Notes: generated by a model not told the origin, from the letters alone. A stretch of DNA of 64,000 nucleotides from UBA2219 sp964612075 (GCA_964612075.1 CAZTFC010000001.1:38489-102488), one strand, 5' to 3'. Shown: positions 33,986 to 45,197, numbered from the stretch's first letter. Program-made: numbers and translations.

Positions 33986-36856
33986 TCAGATGCCTTCCAG
34001 CAGCGCGACGGGGAAGGATCGGAAGACCTCGTGGAGATGTAGGACCTTCCCGTTGCCCGCGCCGCCCGCCCGGAGGGTCTCCCCGGTGAACGCGTTGCGC
34101 CACGCCGAGGGGAGGTTTTCCGGCAGCCGGAGGAAGGTCCGCAGCCCCCAGGCCTGTTCGCCGAGGGGGAATCCGTTTTCCGGAACGAGGCGGGTCGAAA
34201 GGCGGGGGACGGCCGCGATCGCCCACGCATCCCCTTTCCCCCTGGCGAAGGCCAGCGCATGCTCCCTTTTCCCTCCCGCGGCGGAGAGGGGGAGATACGC
34301 TCCGTCCCGGAAAATGTCCCTCCGCTCCCGGCGGAAGCCGAGCGCCTTGCATGTGACATACAGCTTGATCCGCCCGTCCCGCCACGACGACAAAAGCTCC
34401 CCGGCGAGGGCGGAACGCCCCTGCTGCTCCCGGGTCAGCAGCTCGTTCAGCATGCCGATCCGTTTCCTGAAATCCACCGGCCTGCGGTTGTCGGGATCGA
34501 CGAGGGAGAAGTCCCAGATCTCCGTTCCCTGATAGATATCGGGCGCCCCGGGCGCGGCGATCTTCACCAGGAGCTGCGCGAGACCGTTGATCGCCCCGAA
34601 ATGTGCGACCTTCGCCTGGAACGGGAGGAAATCGGCCAGGAAGGCGTTGGCGCCGGGGCAGGGCTCCTCCAGCAGGGCGGAGACGAACTCCCGGACCGCG
34701 TTCTCATGGGGGGGGTTCGGCCGGATCCATCGGGTGTGGACCTTGGCCTCCCGTATGGCCTTCACCATGTAGCCTTCGATCCGGTTTTTCAGTTCCGGGA
34801 GATCCCCCTTCTCCAGCGGCCACGCGCCGAGCAGTGTCTGGTAAAGGAGGACTTCCTCTGCCGGGTCCGGCACCGCGATCCCGTTCACGACCCGTTTCCT
34901 TGCGCGGTTCATTTCGCTCCACGCCTTGAGCCGCTCCTCCCATTCCCCGGGGATTTCCGACAGCACGTCGATCCTGGCGCGCACGTCCTCGCTTCTCTTC
35001 GTGTCGTGCGTCGATGTGGCGTTCATCGCGTGCGGCCACCTGCCTGCCGCCGTCGAGCAGCGGTCGTGGAAGGCGCCGACGGAGAGGCCGGCCGAGTCGG
35101 GGTGCCCGCCCACCTCGTTCATGGAGACGAGCCGGTTGTAGACGTACAGGGAGGTGTCCTCGAACCCCTTCGCCATGATCGGGCCCGTGAACTGCTGCCA
35201 CCGCATCAGGAACCGGAGCCAGTCCTCCCTTTCCGGGCCGGACAGGGAAGGCGGGATCTCCTGCAGCAGCACCCTCCGCAGGAAGTCGAACACGGGGGCG
35301 CTGATCTTCGCGCCGCGCTGCTGCGCCTGCCTCAATGCCTTCGAGATGTATCTCACGTCGCGGGCGGAAAGCTCGCCGCTCCTCGCGTACGTCCGGTAGA
35401 CGGGGAAGCAGGCGGTGACCTCGACCAGGGCCGCGCGCAGCTCCTTTTGGGGGAGGTCGCGGGCGTACCGGTCCTGCTCCGCCAGCCGGCCGAGGTGATT
35501 GCCCAGGGAGTGCATCTCGCCCGCGAAGAGGGAGTCCATCATCAGCATCTTGCTCCGGTAGACCGTCTCCCGGAAATCCGGCGCCGCGCGGGTGAACCTC
35601 GCGTAGACGTCGTCGAGGACCTTGACCCCCTGCGCGCTCACGAAAATCCCGTTCAGCGCGTTCATGAACTCGTAACCCGTCGTCCCGTGGACTGGCCACT
35701 CGGGGGGAAGGGACTCCTCCTCGCCGAGGATCTTTTCGACGAGGACGTAGAACGCCGCGGGGGGGTCGGCGTCTTTCGAGCCGGTGAGGCGCTGCATCAG
35801 CCGCACGAGATAGCCGTGCGGGTCGTAGAGCCCGTCCACGTGGTCCACGCGCAGGCCCGTCACCTTCCCTTCCTCCGCCAGGCGCAGCACGAGGTCGTGC
35901 GCGGCGTCGAAGACCCGCGGGTCCTCCACGCGGAGGCTGATCAGATCGCTGACGGCGAAGAAGCGGCGGTAGTTGATCTCCTCGTTGGCCAGCCGCCAGA
36001 AGGAGAGCCAGTAATGCTGCTCGGAGAGGATCCGGTCGAGGTGGTCGAAGCTTCCCGGGTCGCTTTTCCGCCCGTTCACGACCCGCAGGGTCTCGTCGAG
36101 GTATTCCCGGATCTCGTGCCGCTCCGTGTACAGGCGCAGGAGGCGAGCCTTGATCTCTTCCTCGACGGCGTACCGGTCCCGGCGCCCTTCCGGGTCGGAC
36201 GGGACGGATTTCGGGAGGTGCTCGATCCCCGAGATGAGGTCCCACAATTCCCGGAAGGAGGGGTGCTCCGGCCCGTAGGTCTCCTCGAGGGAAGGCAGAC
36301 GCAGGGAGAGGATCCGCGGGTAGGAATGGATCGACACCGGAAGCCGGACGGAGTGGCAATGGACGGTGAGGCCGCCCTTGTCCAGGCGAAGGGAGATCTC
36401 CTGCTCCTCGACCGTCCTGCCGTACGGGCCTCCCAGGATGGGAAGGAGCACCTTGCCGTTCAGCGCCTTTTTCGGGGAGTGCCAGTCGATGTCAAAGTAC
36501 GGCGCGAAGGGCGAGGACGGCCCGCTTTCCAGCACGTCCGTCCACCATCGGTTCTCCACGCTCGCGGCCATGTGGTTCGGGACGATGTCCAGCAGAAGCC
36601 CCATCCCGCGGTCCCGGAGCTCTTTCGCGAGCGCGTCGAAATGCGCGCCGGTTCCCAGCTCGCCGTTCAGCCGGGTGGGGTCGGTCACGTCGTATCCGTG
36701 GGTGCTGCCGCGCCTCGCCTGCAGGACGGGCGACGCGTAGAGATCGGTTATCCCGAGCGCATCGAGGTACGGAACGAGGTTCCGGGCGTGCTCGAACCGG
36801 AACCGCCTGTGGAACTGCAGCCGGTAGGTCGACGAGGGGATGCGCAGGGAGGTCAT
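33986..36856 (-). CDS. treY: Malto-oligosyltrehalose synthase (TreY)
   Basis: 956 residues, a GH13 glucan-rearranging enzyme. The start IPSSTYRLQFHRRFRFEHA and DLYASPVLQARRGSTHGYDV is diagnostic for TreY. The nucleophile is D338 in GLRVDHVDGLYDP. The late PGAPDIYQGTEIWDFSLVDPDNRRPVDF is also TreY-specific. It converts the reducing-end alpha-1,4 bond of a malto-oligosaccharide to alpha,alpha-1,1, which TreZ then cleaves to release trehalose. It is the last gene of the seven-gene minus-strand operon, 4 nt after GH57. Confidence 0.97.
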   Translation of the reverse strand: MTSLRIPSSTYRLQFHRRFRFEHARNLVPYLDALGITDLYASPVLQARRGSTHGYDVTDPTRLNGELGTGAHFDALAKELRDRGMGLLLDIVPNHMAASVENRWWTDVLESGPSSPFAPYFDIDWHSPKKALNGKVLLPILGGPYGRTVEEQEISLRLDKGGLTVHCHSVRLPVSIHSYPRILSLRLPSLEETYGPEHPSFRELWDLISGIEHLPKSVPSDPEGRRDRYAVEEEIKARLLRLYTERHEIREYLDETLRVVNGRKSDPGSFDHLDRILSEQHYWLSFWRLANEEINYRRFFAVSDLISLRVEDPRVFDAAHDLVLRLAEEGKVTGLRVDHVDGLYDPHGYLVRLMQRLTGSKDADPPAAFYVLVEKILGEEESLPPEWPVHGTTGYEFMNALNGIFVSAQGVKVLDDVYARFTRAAPDFRETVYRSKMLMMDSLFAGEMHSLGNHLGRLAEQDRYARDLPQKELRAALVEVTACFPVYRTYARSGELSARDVRYISKALRQAQQRGAKISAPVFDFLRRVLLQEIPPSLSGPEREDWLRFLMRWQQFTGPIMAKGFEDTSLYVYNRLVSMNEVGGHPDSAGLSVGAFHDRCSTAAGRWPHAMNATSTHDTKRSEDVRARIDVLSEIPGEWEERLKAWSEMNRARKRVVNGIAVPDPAEEVLLYQTLLGAWPLEKGDLPELKNRIEGYMVKAIREAKVHTRWIRPNPPHENAVREFVSALLEEPCPGANAFLADFLPFQAKVAHFGAINGLAQLLVKIAAPGAPDIYQGTEIWDFSLVDPDNRRPVDFRKRIGMLNELLTREQQGRSALAGELLSSWRDGRIKLYVTCKALGFRRERRDIFRDGAYLPLSAAGGKREHALAFARGKGDAWAIAAVPRLSTRLVPENGFPLGEQAWGLRTFLRLPENLPSAWRNAFTGETLRAGGAGNGKVLHLHEVFRSFPVALLEGI

Positions 36857-36860
36857 CCCG

Positions 36861-39293
36861 TCAATCCTCCCCGGGGACGAAGGAAAGCTTCTCGCCGACG
36901 GAGCGGAACGCCTCGACCCAGGACGACGCCTGTTCGTCGCCTTCCCGGGATCGCTTCAGGAATTCCGGATAGACCGTCTTCCTCAGGTCGTCGTAGATGT
37001 TCTGGGCTCCGAAGAAGAGCACGTCGAAGGGCAGGTCCCGCCCCATGTCCACGGCCTTCTCGAAGCGGCGGAGAAGGTCGAGATCCCCGGGCTTCTCCCG
37101 GAAGGCGTCCGCGATCGCGTCGACCCTCTTCTGCAGGGCGAACCCGATGCCCGCGGCGTCGAGCGGAAGACCGATGCATTTCCCCTCTTCGAGAAGCCCC
37201 CGGATGACGGAAGCGTCCGGGGCCTCCGCCGATACGGCGTCCCGCAGCTCCGCGTTCAGCGCGACCCTCGCCGACGCGAACAGGGGGTCGGGCGGGGGCA
37301 TCCCCATGCTCGACAGGAAGCGGATCATGTTGGCGTGCTGCCGGTAGACCTGCCGGTGGTTCGCCTCCGTGTCCGAGAGGGTCTGGCCGAGGATGATGTG
37401 CAGGATCTTCCGCAATTCATCGCGGAACAGCAGCTTCAGGGAGTAGGTCCCCTGGCCGAAGTGCTTGTCGACCTCCCGGATCACTTCGGGAAGGTCGGCG
37501 GCCTGGAAGACCTCGCCGATCTCCCGCAGGAGGGTTCCGTACGCCTCGTCGCCCCGGAAGTCGCGGATTCCCCCGCTGACGTTGTGGTCCCCGAGGTGCA
37601 CCACGCCGAAGGACAGCAGCGACGATTCCCGCGTGACGGAGGAGGTGACGCGCGCCCTCCCCAGGACGAGTTTCGTCCTTCCCGACGTCTGGACGCGGAA
37701 ATCCTCCCGCTCGATGTCGTAGCAGTAGACCCGGGCGCGGTCCGGATAATTCTCGAACAGCGCGCTCACCGCGTAGTGGGCCCCGACCTTGTGCAGGTCC
37801 ACCATTGCGGGTTTCACGAATTTTTCGTATATCCGCCGGCCGTTGCCGTGTTCCTGCAGGTTGCTCCCGGCCCGTTCCAGCCGCGAAAGGAACCCTTCCT
37901 CGATGGAATCGCCGAACATCTCCCGGCCGAGCTGGATGACCCGGCCGGCGTACTGGAGCACCTGCACAGTCTCCAGGCCGGAGATCTCGTCGAAGAACCA
38001 GCCGCAGCTCGTGTACATGAGCATGGCCTGCCGCTGGATTTCCATCAGCCGGAGCGCCCGGACCTTCCGCTCGGGGGGGAGGTCCTCCACCGAGTGCCTT
38101 CCGAGGAATTCGTCGACGGAGGCGTCGGACCGGTCGAGGATCACGGAGATGTAATCCTCCCGGGCGGTCCAGGGGTCTTTGAAGATCTTCCCGCCTTCGG
38201 ATTCGAACAGCGGGGCGATGGTGTCGCGGAGCCAGTCGAGCGCCTCCCGGAGCGGCCCCCTCCAACCCTGGTTCCACCCCGGTCGGCCGGAGTTGCACCC
38301 GCAGTCGCTCCGCCAGCGTTCCACGCCGTGCACGCAGCTCCAGGAGCTGTTGTCGAAGATCCGGACGTCGTGGGTCGGAGGGAACCTCTCCAGGAACTCC
38401 CCGTAGTTCGTGACACGCACTTCCGGGTCCTCGTCGAGGATCCGGAGGGCCCTCGCGAGGGCCATCTCCCCCTGGTGATGGTGGTGCCCGTACGTCTCGC
38501 CGTCCGTGGCGATGTGGACGAGCTGCTTCGGCCACGGGCGCTGGTCGGAGAAGGCCCCGCGCAGGCGGTCGGCGAGGTGCTCCCCCTTTTCGAGCAGCCT
38601 CTCGAAGGCCACGGCCTGGGAGACGGGACCGTCGTAGAAGAAAATGCAGATCTTCTTTCCCGAGGGGAGGCGCAGCTCGTACGGGATGGTGGGATCGATC
38701 CTGCCGTCACTCGCGTCGCGCCAGTCCCGGGCTCCTTTCTTCCGGACCTTGGCCGCCTGGCGGGGAGCGAGGATCGTGAAGCGGATCCCTTCCCGCGCGA
38801 GGGCCTCGAGGGTGGCCAGGTCCGCGGCCGTCTCCGGGAGCCACATCCCTTCCGGCGCCCTGCCGAAGCGGTGCGCGAAATCCCGGATCCCCCAGCGGAC
38901 CTGCGTCGCCTTGTCCCGTTCGTTGGCCAGGGGAAGGATGATGTGGTTGTACCCCTGCGCCAGCGCGGAGCCGTGACCGGAGAACGCCTCGCGGCTCTCC
39001 CTGTCGCCCTCCAGAATGGCGCGGTAGGTCGCGGGAGACTTCTCCGCCATCCAGGAAAGCAGGGTCGGCCCGAAGTTGAAGCTGATCCGGGAGTAGTTGT
39101 TCACGATCCTCTCGATCCGCCCGTCCCCCGCGAGGATCCGCGAATAGGCGTTGGCGGCGTAGCATTCCGCGGAGATCCGCTCGTTCCAGTCGTGGAAGGG
39201 GTAGGCGGAGTCCTGCAGCTCGACCGCCTCAAGCCAGGGGTTCTCCCGCGGGGGCTGGTAGAAATGGCAGTGGATGCAAACGAATTTTTCCAT
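36861..39293 (-). CDS. GH57 glycosidase with DUF3536 domain
   Basis: 810 residues. The GH57 N-terminal barrel (1-~330) opens with KFVCIHCHFYQPPRENPW. It has the catalytic-region motif EGMWLPETA with probable nucleophile E154, and HIATDGETYGHHHH with the probable acid Asp. The remaining ~450 residues are the DUF3536 region (helical, FGQGTYSLKLLFRDELRKILH). GH57 enzymes are amylases, branching enzymes or alpha-glucanotransferases; the exact reaction of this DUF3536 type is not established. It begins directly at the treZ stop (no gap), so its product probably trims or branches the glucan used by TreYZ. Confidence 0.9.
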   Translation of the reverse strand: MEKFVCIHCHFYQPPRENPWLEAVELQDSAYPFHDWNERISAECYAANAYSRILAGDGRIERIVNNYSRISFNFGPTLLSWMAEKSPATYRAILEGDRESREAFSGHGSALAQGYNHIILPLANERDKATQVRWGIRDFAHRFGRAPEGMWLPETAADLATLEALAREGIRFTILAPRQAAKVRKKGARDWRDASDGRIDPTIPYELRLPSGKKICIFFYDGPVSQAVAFERLLEKGEHLADRLRGAFSDQRPWPKQLVHIATDGETYGHHHHQGEMALARALRILDEDPEVRVTNYGEFLERFPPTHDVRIFDNSSWSCVHGVERWRSDCGCNSGRPGWNQGWRGPLREALDWLRDTIAPLFESEGGKIFKDPWTAREDYISVILDRSDASVDEFLGRHSVEDLPPERKVRALRLMEIQRQAMLMYTSCGWFFDEISGLETVQVLQYAGRVIQLGREMFGDSIEEGFLSRLERAGSNLQEHGNGRRIYEKFVKPAMVDLHKVGAHYAVSALFENYPDRARVYCYDIEREDFRVQTSGRTKLVLGRARVTSSVTRESSLLSFGVVHLGDHNVSGGIRDFRGDEAYGTLLREIGEVFQAADLPEVIREVDKHFGQGTYSLKLLFRDELRKILHIILGQTLSDTEANHRQVYRQHANMIRFLSSMGMPPPDPLFASARVALNAELRDAVSAEAPDASVIRGLLEEGKCIGLPLDAAGIGFALQKRVDAIADAFREKPGDLDLLRRFEKAVDMGRDLPFDVLFFGAQNIYDDLRKTVYPEFLKRSREGDEQASSWVEAFRSVGEKLSFVPGED

Positions 39294-41165
39294 TTACCGG
39301 TTCTCCTCTTCGTCTTCCAGGAGCAGGATGAAGGACCTCGGGTTGACGGTGAGCGCGCAGCCCCCGGCGGGATCGATCGTCCCGGGGGCCGCTTCCCCCG
39401 AGCCTCCCCACCGGGCGCCGGAGGAGTCCAGCGCCTTCCTCCACCGTTTCCCGGGAAGCGGAAGCCGCAGCTCCGCCGGCGAGTCGCCGAAGTGGAACAC
39501 GGCCGCCGCTCGGGCGCCGCCGTTCTCCCGCAGGACGAGGAGCGCCTTTTCCCGCTCGAAGGGGACCGCCTCCGTCTTCCCGACGCCCGGATCCTCCGGC
39601 ACGGAGAGGGCGGGATGCGTTTTCCGGATCCGGATCAGTTCCCCGTGGAGCGCGAGCAGGACGGCATGCGTTCCCTTGCTTCGGAGGGAACGGTCCGGCC
39701 GGGACCTCCGGAACGTCTCCTCGTCCTGCGGGTCGGGGATCTCGCCCTCCCAGCCGAAGGCGGCGAACTCCTCCTTCCTTCCTTTACGCACCGCCTCGAT
39801 GAGCCCTTCGTCGCCGTGGTGCACGAAATAGAGGAAGGGCGCCTCCTCGCCGTACTCTTCCCCCATGAACAGCAGCGGCAGGAAGGGCGAGAGCAGGACC
39901 GCGCCCGCCGCGAGCTTGAGCGACTCGAAGGAGACCAGGCGGCTCAGCCGCTCCCCCCGCATCCGGTTCCCCACCTGGTCGTGGTTCTGCGCGAACACGA
40001 CGAACTTCCCCGCGGGGAGATGGGAGGACCGGTTCCCGTGCCGGCGCATCCGGTACGCGGAATACTGCCCGGAGTAGACGAAGCCGTCCGTGAAGGCCCG
40101 GGCCAGCTGTTCGATCCCGCCGAAATCCGCGTAATATCCGTCGCGCTCGCCGGTGAGCAGGGTGTGAAGCGCGTGATGGAAGTCGTCGCTCCACTGGGCG
40201 TCGAGGCCGAATCCCCCCCGTTCCGGCGCGTCGACGACACGGGCGTCGTTCAGGTCGCTTTCCGGGATCAGCCAGGCGAGGCGGCCCTCTTCGCTCCGGA
40301 AGCGGCGCACGGCCTCCGCGAGCTCCGCGAGGAAGGGCGAGGCGCTGAAATCCACGATCCCGTGGATCGCGTCGAGGCGCAGGGCGTCGATGCGGAAATC
40401 GCGGATCCAGTGGAGGGCGTTTTCCAGGAAATACCTGCGTACCTCGTCGCTGCGGGGCCCGTCGAAGTTCAGGGCGGAGCCCCACGGGGTGCGGTACCGG
40501 TCGCTGAAGTAGGGGCCGAACTCCCGGAGATAGTTCCCTTCCGGCCCGAGGTGGTTGTAGACCACGTCCAGGACGACCGCCAGCTCCCGGAGGTGGCAGG
40601 CGTCGACCAGCCGCGCAAGGCCTTCCGGACCGCCGTAGCTTTCCTGGACCGCGAACGGGTAGACGCCATCGTATCCCCAGTTCCGTTCCCCGGGGAACTG
40701 GGCGACGGGCATCAGCTCGATGGCGGTGATCCCCAGCTCGACAAGATCGTCGAGGCGCGGGATCACCGCGTCGAAGGTCCCTTCGGCCGTGTATGTCCCG
40801 ACGTGCAGCTCGTAGAGGATGTACGAGGAGAGCGGGATCCCGCGCCATCCGCCGTCCCTCCGGGAGAACGCATCGAGGTCGACCACCATGGAAGGGCCGT
40901 GGACCCCCCGCGGCTGCCGGCGCGACGCCGGATCGGGCCGATCGACACCCCCGTCCAGGCGATAGAAATAGAGGGCTCCCGCAGCCACTCCGTCCGCGAT
41001 GCCGTGGTGGTATCCGGAATCGTCCTTTTCCAGGCGGATCGTCCGTTCTTCCGGGGAAAGGAGGCGCACCTCCACGCTCCGGCAGAAGGGCGCGTACACG
41101 AGAAAACGGCAACGTCCGCCGGGAAGCGGCGTCGCGCCCAGGGGATGCTGCGGGCCGCCCGTCAT
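39294..41165 (-). CDS. treZ: Malto-oligosyltrehalose trehalohydrolase (TreZ)
   Basis: 623 residues: an N-terminal CBM48-like domain, then a GH13 barrel. Motifs are YILYELHVGTYTAEGTF, VVLDVVYNHLGPEGNYL, nucleophile D265 in ALRLDAIHGIVD, acid E in LIPESDLND, and FAQNHDQVGNR. YNHLGPEGNYL is typical of TreZ. It releases trehalose from maltooligosyl-trehalose made by TreY. The start overlaps the glgB copy 2 stop by 4 nt (ATGA). Confidence 0.97.
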   Translation of the reverse strand: MTGGPQHPLGATPLPGGRCRFLVYAPFCRSVEVRLLSPEERTIRLEKDDSGYHHGIADGVAAGALYFYRLDGGVDRPDPASRRQPRGVHGPSMVVDLDAFSRRDGGWRGIPLSSYILYELHVGTYTAEGTFDAVIPRLDDLVELGITAIELMPVAQFPGERNWGYDGVYPFAVQESYGGPEGLARLVDACHLRELAVVLDVVYNHLGPEGNYLREFGPYFSDRYRTPWGSALNFDGPRSDEVRRYFLENALHWIRDFRIDALRLDAIHGIVDFSASPFLAELAEAVRRFRSEEGRLAWLIPESDLNDARVVDAPERGGFGLDAQWSDDFHHALHTLLTGERDGYYADFGGIEQLARAFTDGFVYSGQYSAYRMRRHGNRSSHLPAGKFVVFAQNHDQVGNRMRGERLSRLVSFESLKLAAGAVLLSPFLPLLFMGEEYGEEAPFLYFVHHGDEGLIEAVRKGRKEEFAAFGWEGEIPDPQDEETFRRSRPDRSLRSKGTHAVLLALHGELIRIRKTHPALSVPEDPGVGKTEAVPFEREKALLVLRENGGARAAAVFHFGDSPAELRLPLPGKRWRKALDSSGARWGGSGEAAPGTIDPAGGCALTVNPRSFILLLEDEEENR

Positions 41166-43075
41166 TGCGCGTCCCCCCCGCTTTTCAGGAACAGGGTCGC
41201 CAGCGGCGGGACCACCAGGGTGAGCGAGTGGTACAGGCCGTGGGCCCCGACGGGAACCGCCTCGACGCCCCCGATGTTCCCCTGGCCGCTGCCGCCGTAT
41301 TCCTTCGCGTCGCTGTTCAGGCATTCCTTCCAGAATCCGCCCCGCGGGACGCCGATGCGGTAGTTGTGCCTCGGAACGGGGGTGAAGTTGCAGACGGCAA
41401 GGACGATTTCCGCCCGCCCCCGGGCCCGCCGGAACAGGCTGATCACGCTCTGCTCCGTGTCCCGGTGGTCCGCCCACTCGAAGCCGGCCGGATCGAAGTC
41501 GAGCTCGTGCAGCGCGGGCTCGTCCCGGTAGAACCGGTTCAATTCCTCCACCCAGCGGGACAGGCCGGCGTGGGGGGGAAGCCCGGCGAGATGCCATTCG
41601 AGGCTGCCGTCGTGGTCCCATTCCCTCCACTGCCCGAACTCCCCGCCCATGAAAAGGAGCTTCTTTCCCGGCTGCGCGTACATGTAACCCATGAGCGTGC
41701 GCAGGTTCGCGAACTTCTGCCAGTCGTCCCCGGGCATCTTTCCGAGGAGCGACCCCTTCCCGTGGACGACCTCGTCGTGCGAAAGCGGCAGGACGAAGTT
41801 CTCCGAAAAGGCGTACATCCCCCGGAACGTGAGCCTGTCGTGGTGGAATTTCCGGAACACGGGATCGTTGGACATGTAGGACAGCGTGTCGTGCATCCAG
41901 CCCATGTCCCATTTCATTCCGAATCCCAGCCCCCCGACGTAGTTGGGGCGGGACACCATCGGCCAGGCGGTGGACTCCTCGGCGACCGTCACGATGTCGG
42001 GGAACGCCCCGTACACCGCCTCGTTGAAGCGCCGGAGGAAGACGATGGCGTCGATGTTCTCCCTCCCCCCGAACCGGTTCGGGATCCACTCCCCCTCTTT
42101 CCGGGAATAGTCGAGGTACAGCATCGACGCGACGGCGTCCACGCGGAGGCCGTCCGCGTGGTAGGCGTCCAGCCAGAAGAAGGCGCTGCTGATGAGAAAG
42201 CTCTGAACTTCCTTGCGGCCGTAGTTGAAGATCTCCGTGTCCCAGTCGGGGTGGCGTCCCTGGCGAGGGTCCGCGTGCTCGTAGAGATGCGTGCCGTCGA
42301 AGAATGCCAGCCCGTGCCCGTCCTTGGAGAAGTGGGAGGGGACCCAGTCCAGGAGGACGCCGATCCCGTTCCGGTGGAGCGTGTCCACGAGGAACATGAA
42401 ATCCTGAGGCGTGCCGTACCGGCTCGTGGGGGCGAAGTACCCCGTCCCCTGGTATCCCCAGGACCCGTAGAAGGGGTGCTCCATCACGGGGAGGAACTCC
42501 ACGTGGGTGAAGTTCATCCGGTTCAGGTAGGAGGCGAGCCGGGGCGCCAGCTCCCGGTAGGTCAGCGGCCGGTTCCCCTCTTCGGGGTCCCGCATCCAGG
42601 AACCGAGATGCAGCTCGTAGATGGAGATGGGGCGGTCCGCGGCGTTCCTCCTCCGCCGTTCCTCCATCCACCCGGAATCCTCCCACTCGTATTCCAGGTC
42701 CCACACGACGCTGCCGGGCTCGGGTGGCGCCTGCGAGTGGAACGCGAAGGGGTCGGCCTTGTCGTACCGGTAGCCTCCGTACCGGGATACCACGTGATAC
42801 TTGTAGGCGGATCCGCATTCCACCCCGGGGGCGAATCCTTCCCAGATCCCCGATTCGCCGACGGGCCGCAGCGGGTCCATTTCGCTTTTCCATCCGTTGA
42901 AATCGCCCATGACGGAGACCCCCTCCGCGTTGGGTGCCCAGACGGCGAAATAGGTCCCCTTCGCCGAGGCGCGTTTCACGGGATGCGCCCCGAGCTTCTC
43001 GTAGAGGCGGAAATGGGTGCCCTCGTTGAACAGGTGCAGATCCTCGTCGGTCAACAGGGTTACGTCGTATCGCAT
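41162..43075 (-). CDS. glgB: 1,4-alpha-glucan branching enzyme (short form, copy 2)
   Basis: 637 residues. It lacks the extra N-terminal module of the other copy and begins at the CBM48 region (LLTDEDLHLFNEGTHFRLYEKLGAHP). The full GH13 triad is present: D313 (GLRVDAVASM), E366 (VAEEST), D434 (SHDEVVH). Being inside the glgE operon, it most likely branches the linear glucan made by GlgE, as in mycobacteria. It overlaps malQ by 16 nt and treZ by 4 nt. Confidence 0.96.
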   Translation of the reverse strand: MRYDVTLLTDEDLHLFNEGTHFRLYEKLGAHPVKRASAKGTYFAVWAPNAEGVSVMGDFNGWKSEMDPLRPVGESGIWEGFAPGVECGSAYKYHVVSRYGGYRYDKADPFAFHSQAPPEPGSVVWDLEYEWEDSGWMEERRRRNAADRPISIYELHLGSWMRDPEEGNRPLTYRELAPRLASYLNRMNFTHVEFLPVMEHPFYGSWGYQGTGYFAPTSRYGTPQDFMFLVDTLHRNGIGVLLDWVPSHFSKDGHGLAFFDGTHLYEHADPRQGRHPDWDTEIFNYGRKEVQSFLISSAFFWLDAYHADGLRVDAVASMLYLDYSRKEGEWIPNRFGGRENIDAIVFLRRFNEAVYGAFPDIVTVAEESTAWPMVSRPNYVGGLGFGMKWDMGWMHDTLSYMSNDPVFRKFHHDRLTFRGMYAFSENFVLPLSHDEVVHGKGSLLGKMPGDDWQKFANLRTLMGYMYAQPGKKLLFMGGEFGQWREWDHDGSLEWHLAGLPPHAGLSRWVEELNRFYRDEPALHELDFDPAGFEWADHRDTEQSVISLFRRARGRAEIVLAVCNFTPVPRHNYRIGVPRGGFWKECLNSDAKEYGGSGQGNIGGVEAVPVGAHGLYHSLTLVVPPLATLFLKSGGDAQ

Positions 43076-45197
43076 CCCGGGGAACCTCCTTTCCGGATCC
43101 TGGCGATCTCCCGCAGCGCGCCGGCCACCCCCGGAAGCCCGCGGATCTCCTCCAGGGAATACCTGCTTTTCCGCACCCAGTTCGGGCGCTCCGTGGAGGT
43201 CCCCGGCGTGTTCTGCGGGATTTCCTCGTGCCACAGGTCCTCGAGGCCGACGATGACCATCTCGGCCCCGCTTCCGGCGATGTGCGCCAGGCAGGCGCGC
43301 AGCAGCGTCCCGACATCGGGCACCCCGGAGGTTTTCGGCAGCAGCCCCTTCTTTCGCAGGAAGGTCTTCAGCGCCCCGACGAGTATCTCCCGCGCGGCCT
43401 TTTCGGTGGCGGCGTCCGCCTCGTCGAGAATGCCCAGGTCTACCCGCTCCTCGACGTCTTTCGCCTTCCGGAACGAGGCGAAGGGGGGCATGTCGTGCGT
43501 GTTCACGCAGGCGAGCGAGGCCTTCGGGATCTTCCCGATCCCCTGGCCGGGGTCCGGCTTCAGCCCGAACTGCACCACGAACATCCGCCGCAGGCCGTGC
43601 TTCGCCATCGCGGGCCGCACGTACGGGGGCACCGTCCCGAGGTCCTCCCCCACGATCCTGGCCCGGTGCCGGTGCGACTCGACGCACAGGACGGCGTACA
43701 GCTCCTCCGCGGGGTATCTCACATAGGTTCCTTCGGAAGGGGCCGCGCCGTTCGGGACCCAGAAGAACCGGTGCAGCCCCATGACATGGTCGATCCGGAG
43801 GATCCCCGCGTACCGGAGCTGGTTCGCGATGCACGCGCGGAAATAGGCGTGCCCGTCCGCCCGGGTCCGCTCCGGGTGCAGCGGAGGGAAGCCCCAGTCC
43901 TGCCCCTTCGTGAAGAAATCGTCGGGCGGCGCTCCGGCGGAGGCCCGCAGCGCGAAATCGTCCCGCCGCCGCCAGACGTCGTACCCGTCGTAACTGGTCC
44001 CGAGCGGCAGGTCGAGGTACAGCCGCACCCGGGAGCCGGCCGAAAGCTCCGCAAGCTGCAGATGGACCGCCCACTGCGCGAAGAGGTGGTATCGCCTTGC
44101 CGCCTCGTCGAAGTCCCCCTCTCGAAGGAGGCCGTCGCGCTGGGGGGCGGGCCAGACGGCCCAGGGGGCCTTGCGCGAATCCCACGCCGCGCGGAAGGCG
44201 GCGTAATCCTCCATGAACGCGTTTTCCGAGAGGAACCGCCGGAAGCCGTCCGTCCCGGCGCCTCCCGCCGAAAAGAAGTCCCCGGAGAGCATCTCGAGCA
44301 GGCGGCGCTTCAGGTCCATACCGCGGCGGTAGTCGACCCGCGGGGATTTCCGCAGCCGGTCCGCCTCCGCCCGGAACGCCTCCGATGAGTACAATTCCAT
44401 CGCCGGCCGGCAATCGTGGAATCCGGGCGCGCGCGTGACGTCGAGGTAGAACTCGTTCCAGGCGAGCCGGCTGCCGGGGGAATACGGGCTGGGATTGAAC
44501 GGCTCCGGGGAGCACGACGCCAGGAGGGGAAGCGTACCGACCTTGTCGCCCCCCATCTCCTCCACCCAGTCCATCAGGGCGCGCAGGTCCGTCAGGTCCC
44601 CGGAGCCGAGGGACCTCCCGGTATGCAGCGCGTACAGCGGGAGGAAGACGCCCCATTCGCGGGCGGCGCCTCCTTCGGGGGCCCATGCCCGCAAGGGGGC
44701 GGAAATCACCGTGGTCGATCCGATCCCGTCCCGCGTTTCGACCCGCACGTCGTGGTATCCGTGCGGGAGGCTCCACGGCAGGGGGACCCGGATCGCGACC
44801 CGTTCGCCGGACGAGCCTCTCCCGGAACCCGTCACGGGGAACGAGGACAGGTCGCACTCCGCGACCCGCTCGCCGCCGCCTTCGACGGAGGACATGATCC
44901 GCGCGCGGTCGTCCCGGGCGGCGGCGGGAACGTGCAGCTCCAGTTCCGCCGGGCCGCCGTCCCAGGAGACGCACACCGGCGGGCAGAGGCGGTCCCACCC
45001 GGACTCCGTCGCCGCGCGCAGCGCTTCCTTCGCGTCCCGGAACGTTTCCAGCGGCTCCCCGAGCGCCCGGAGCACGGCGAGAAGCGTTTCAGGAGGGGGG
45101 GAGACCCGGCGATGCAGGATATCGTAATATGATGTCTGCACCCCCCGCCGCCGGGCGAGCCGCCGCAGCGCGCGGAGCTCCCCGTTGCCGGCGGGGG

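Noticed and set aside
36840..41363. A ~1500-codon plus-strand frame opposite treY/GH57/treZ/glgB
   Set aside because: Low-complexity composition, no motif, and complete overlap with recognised minus-strand enzymes.
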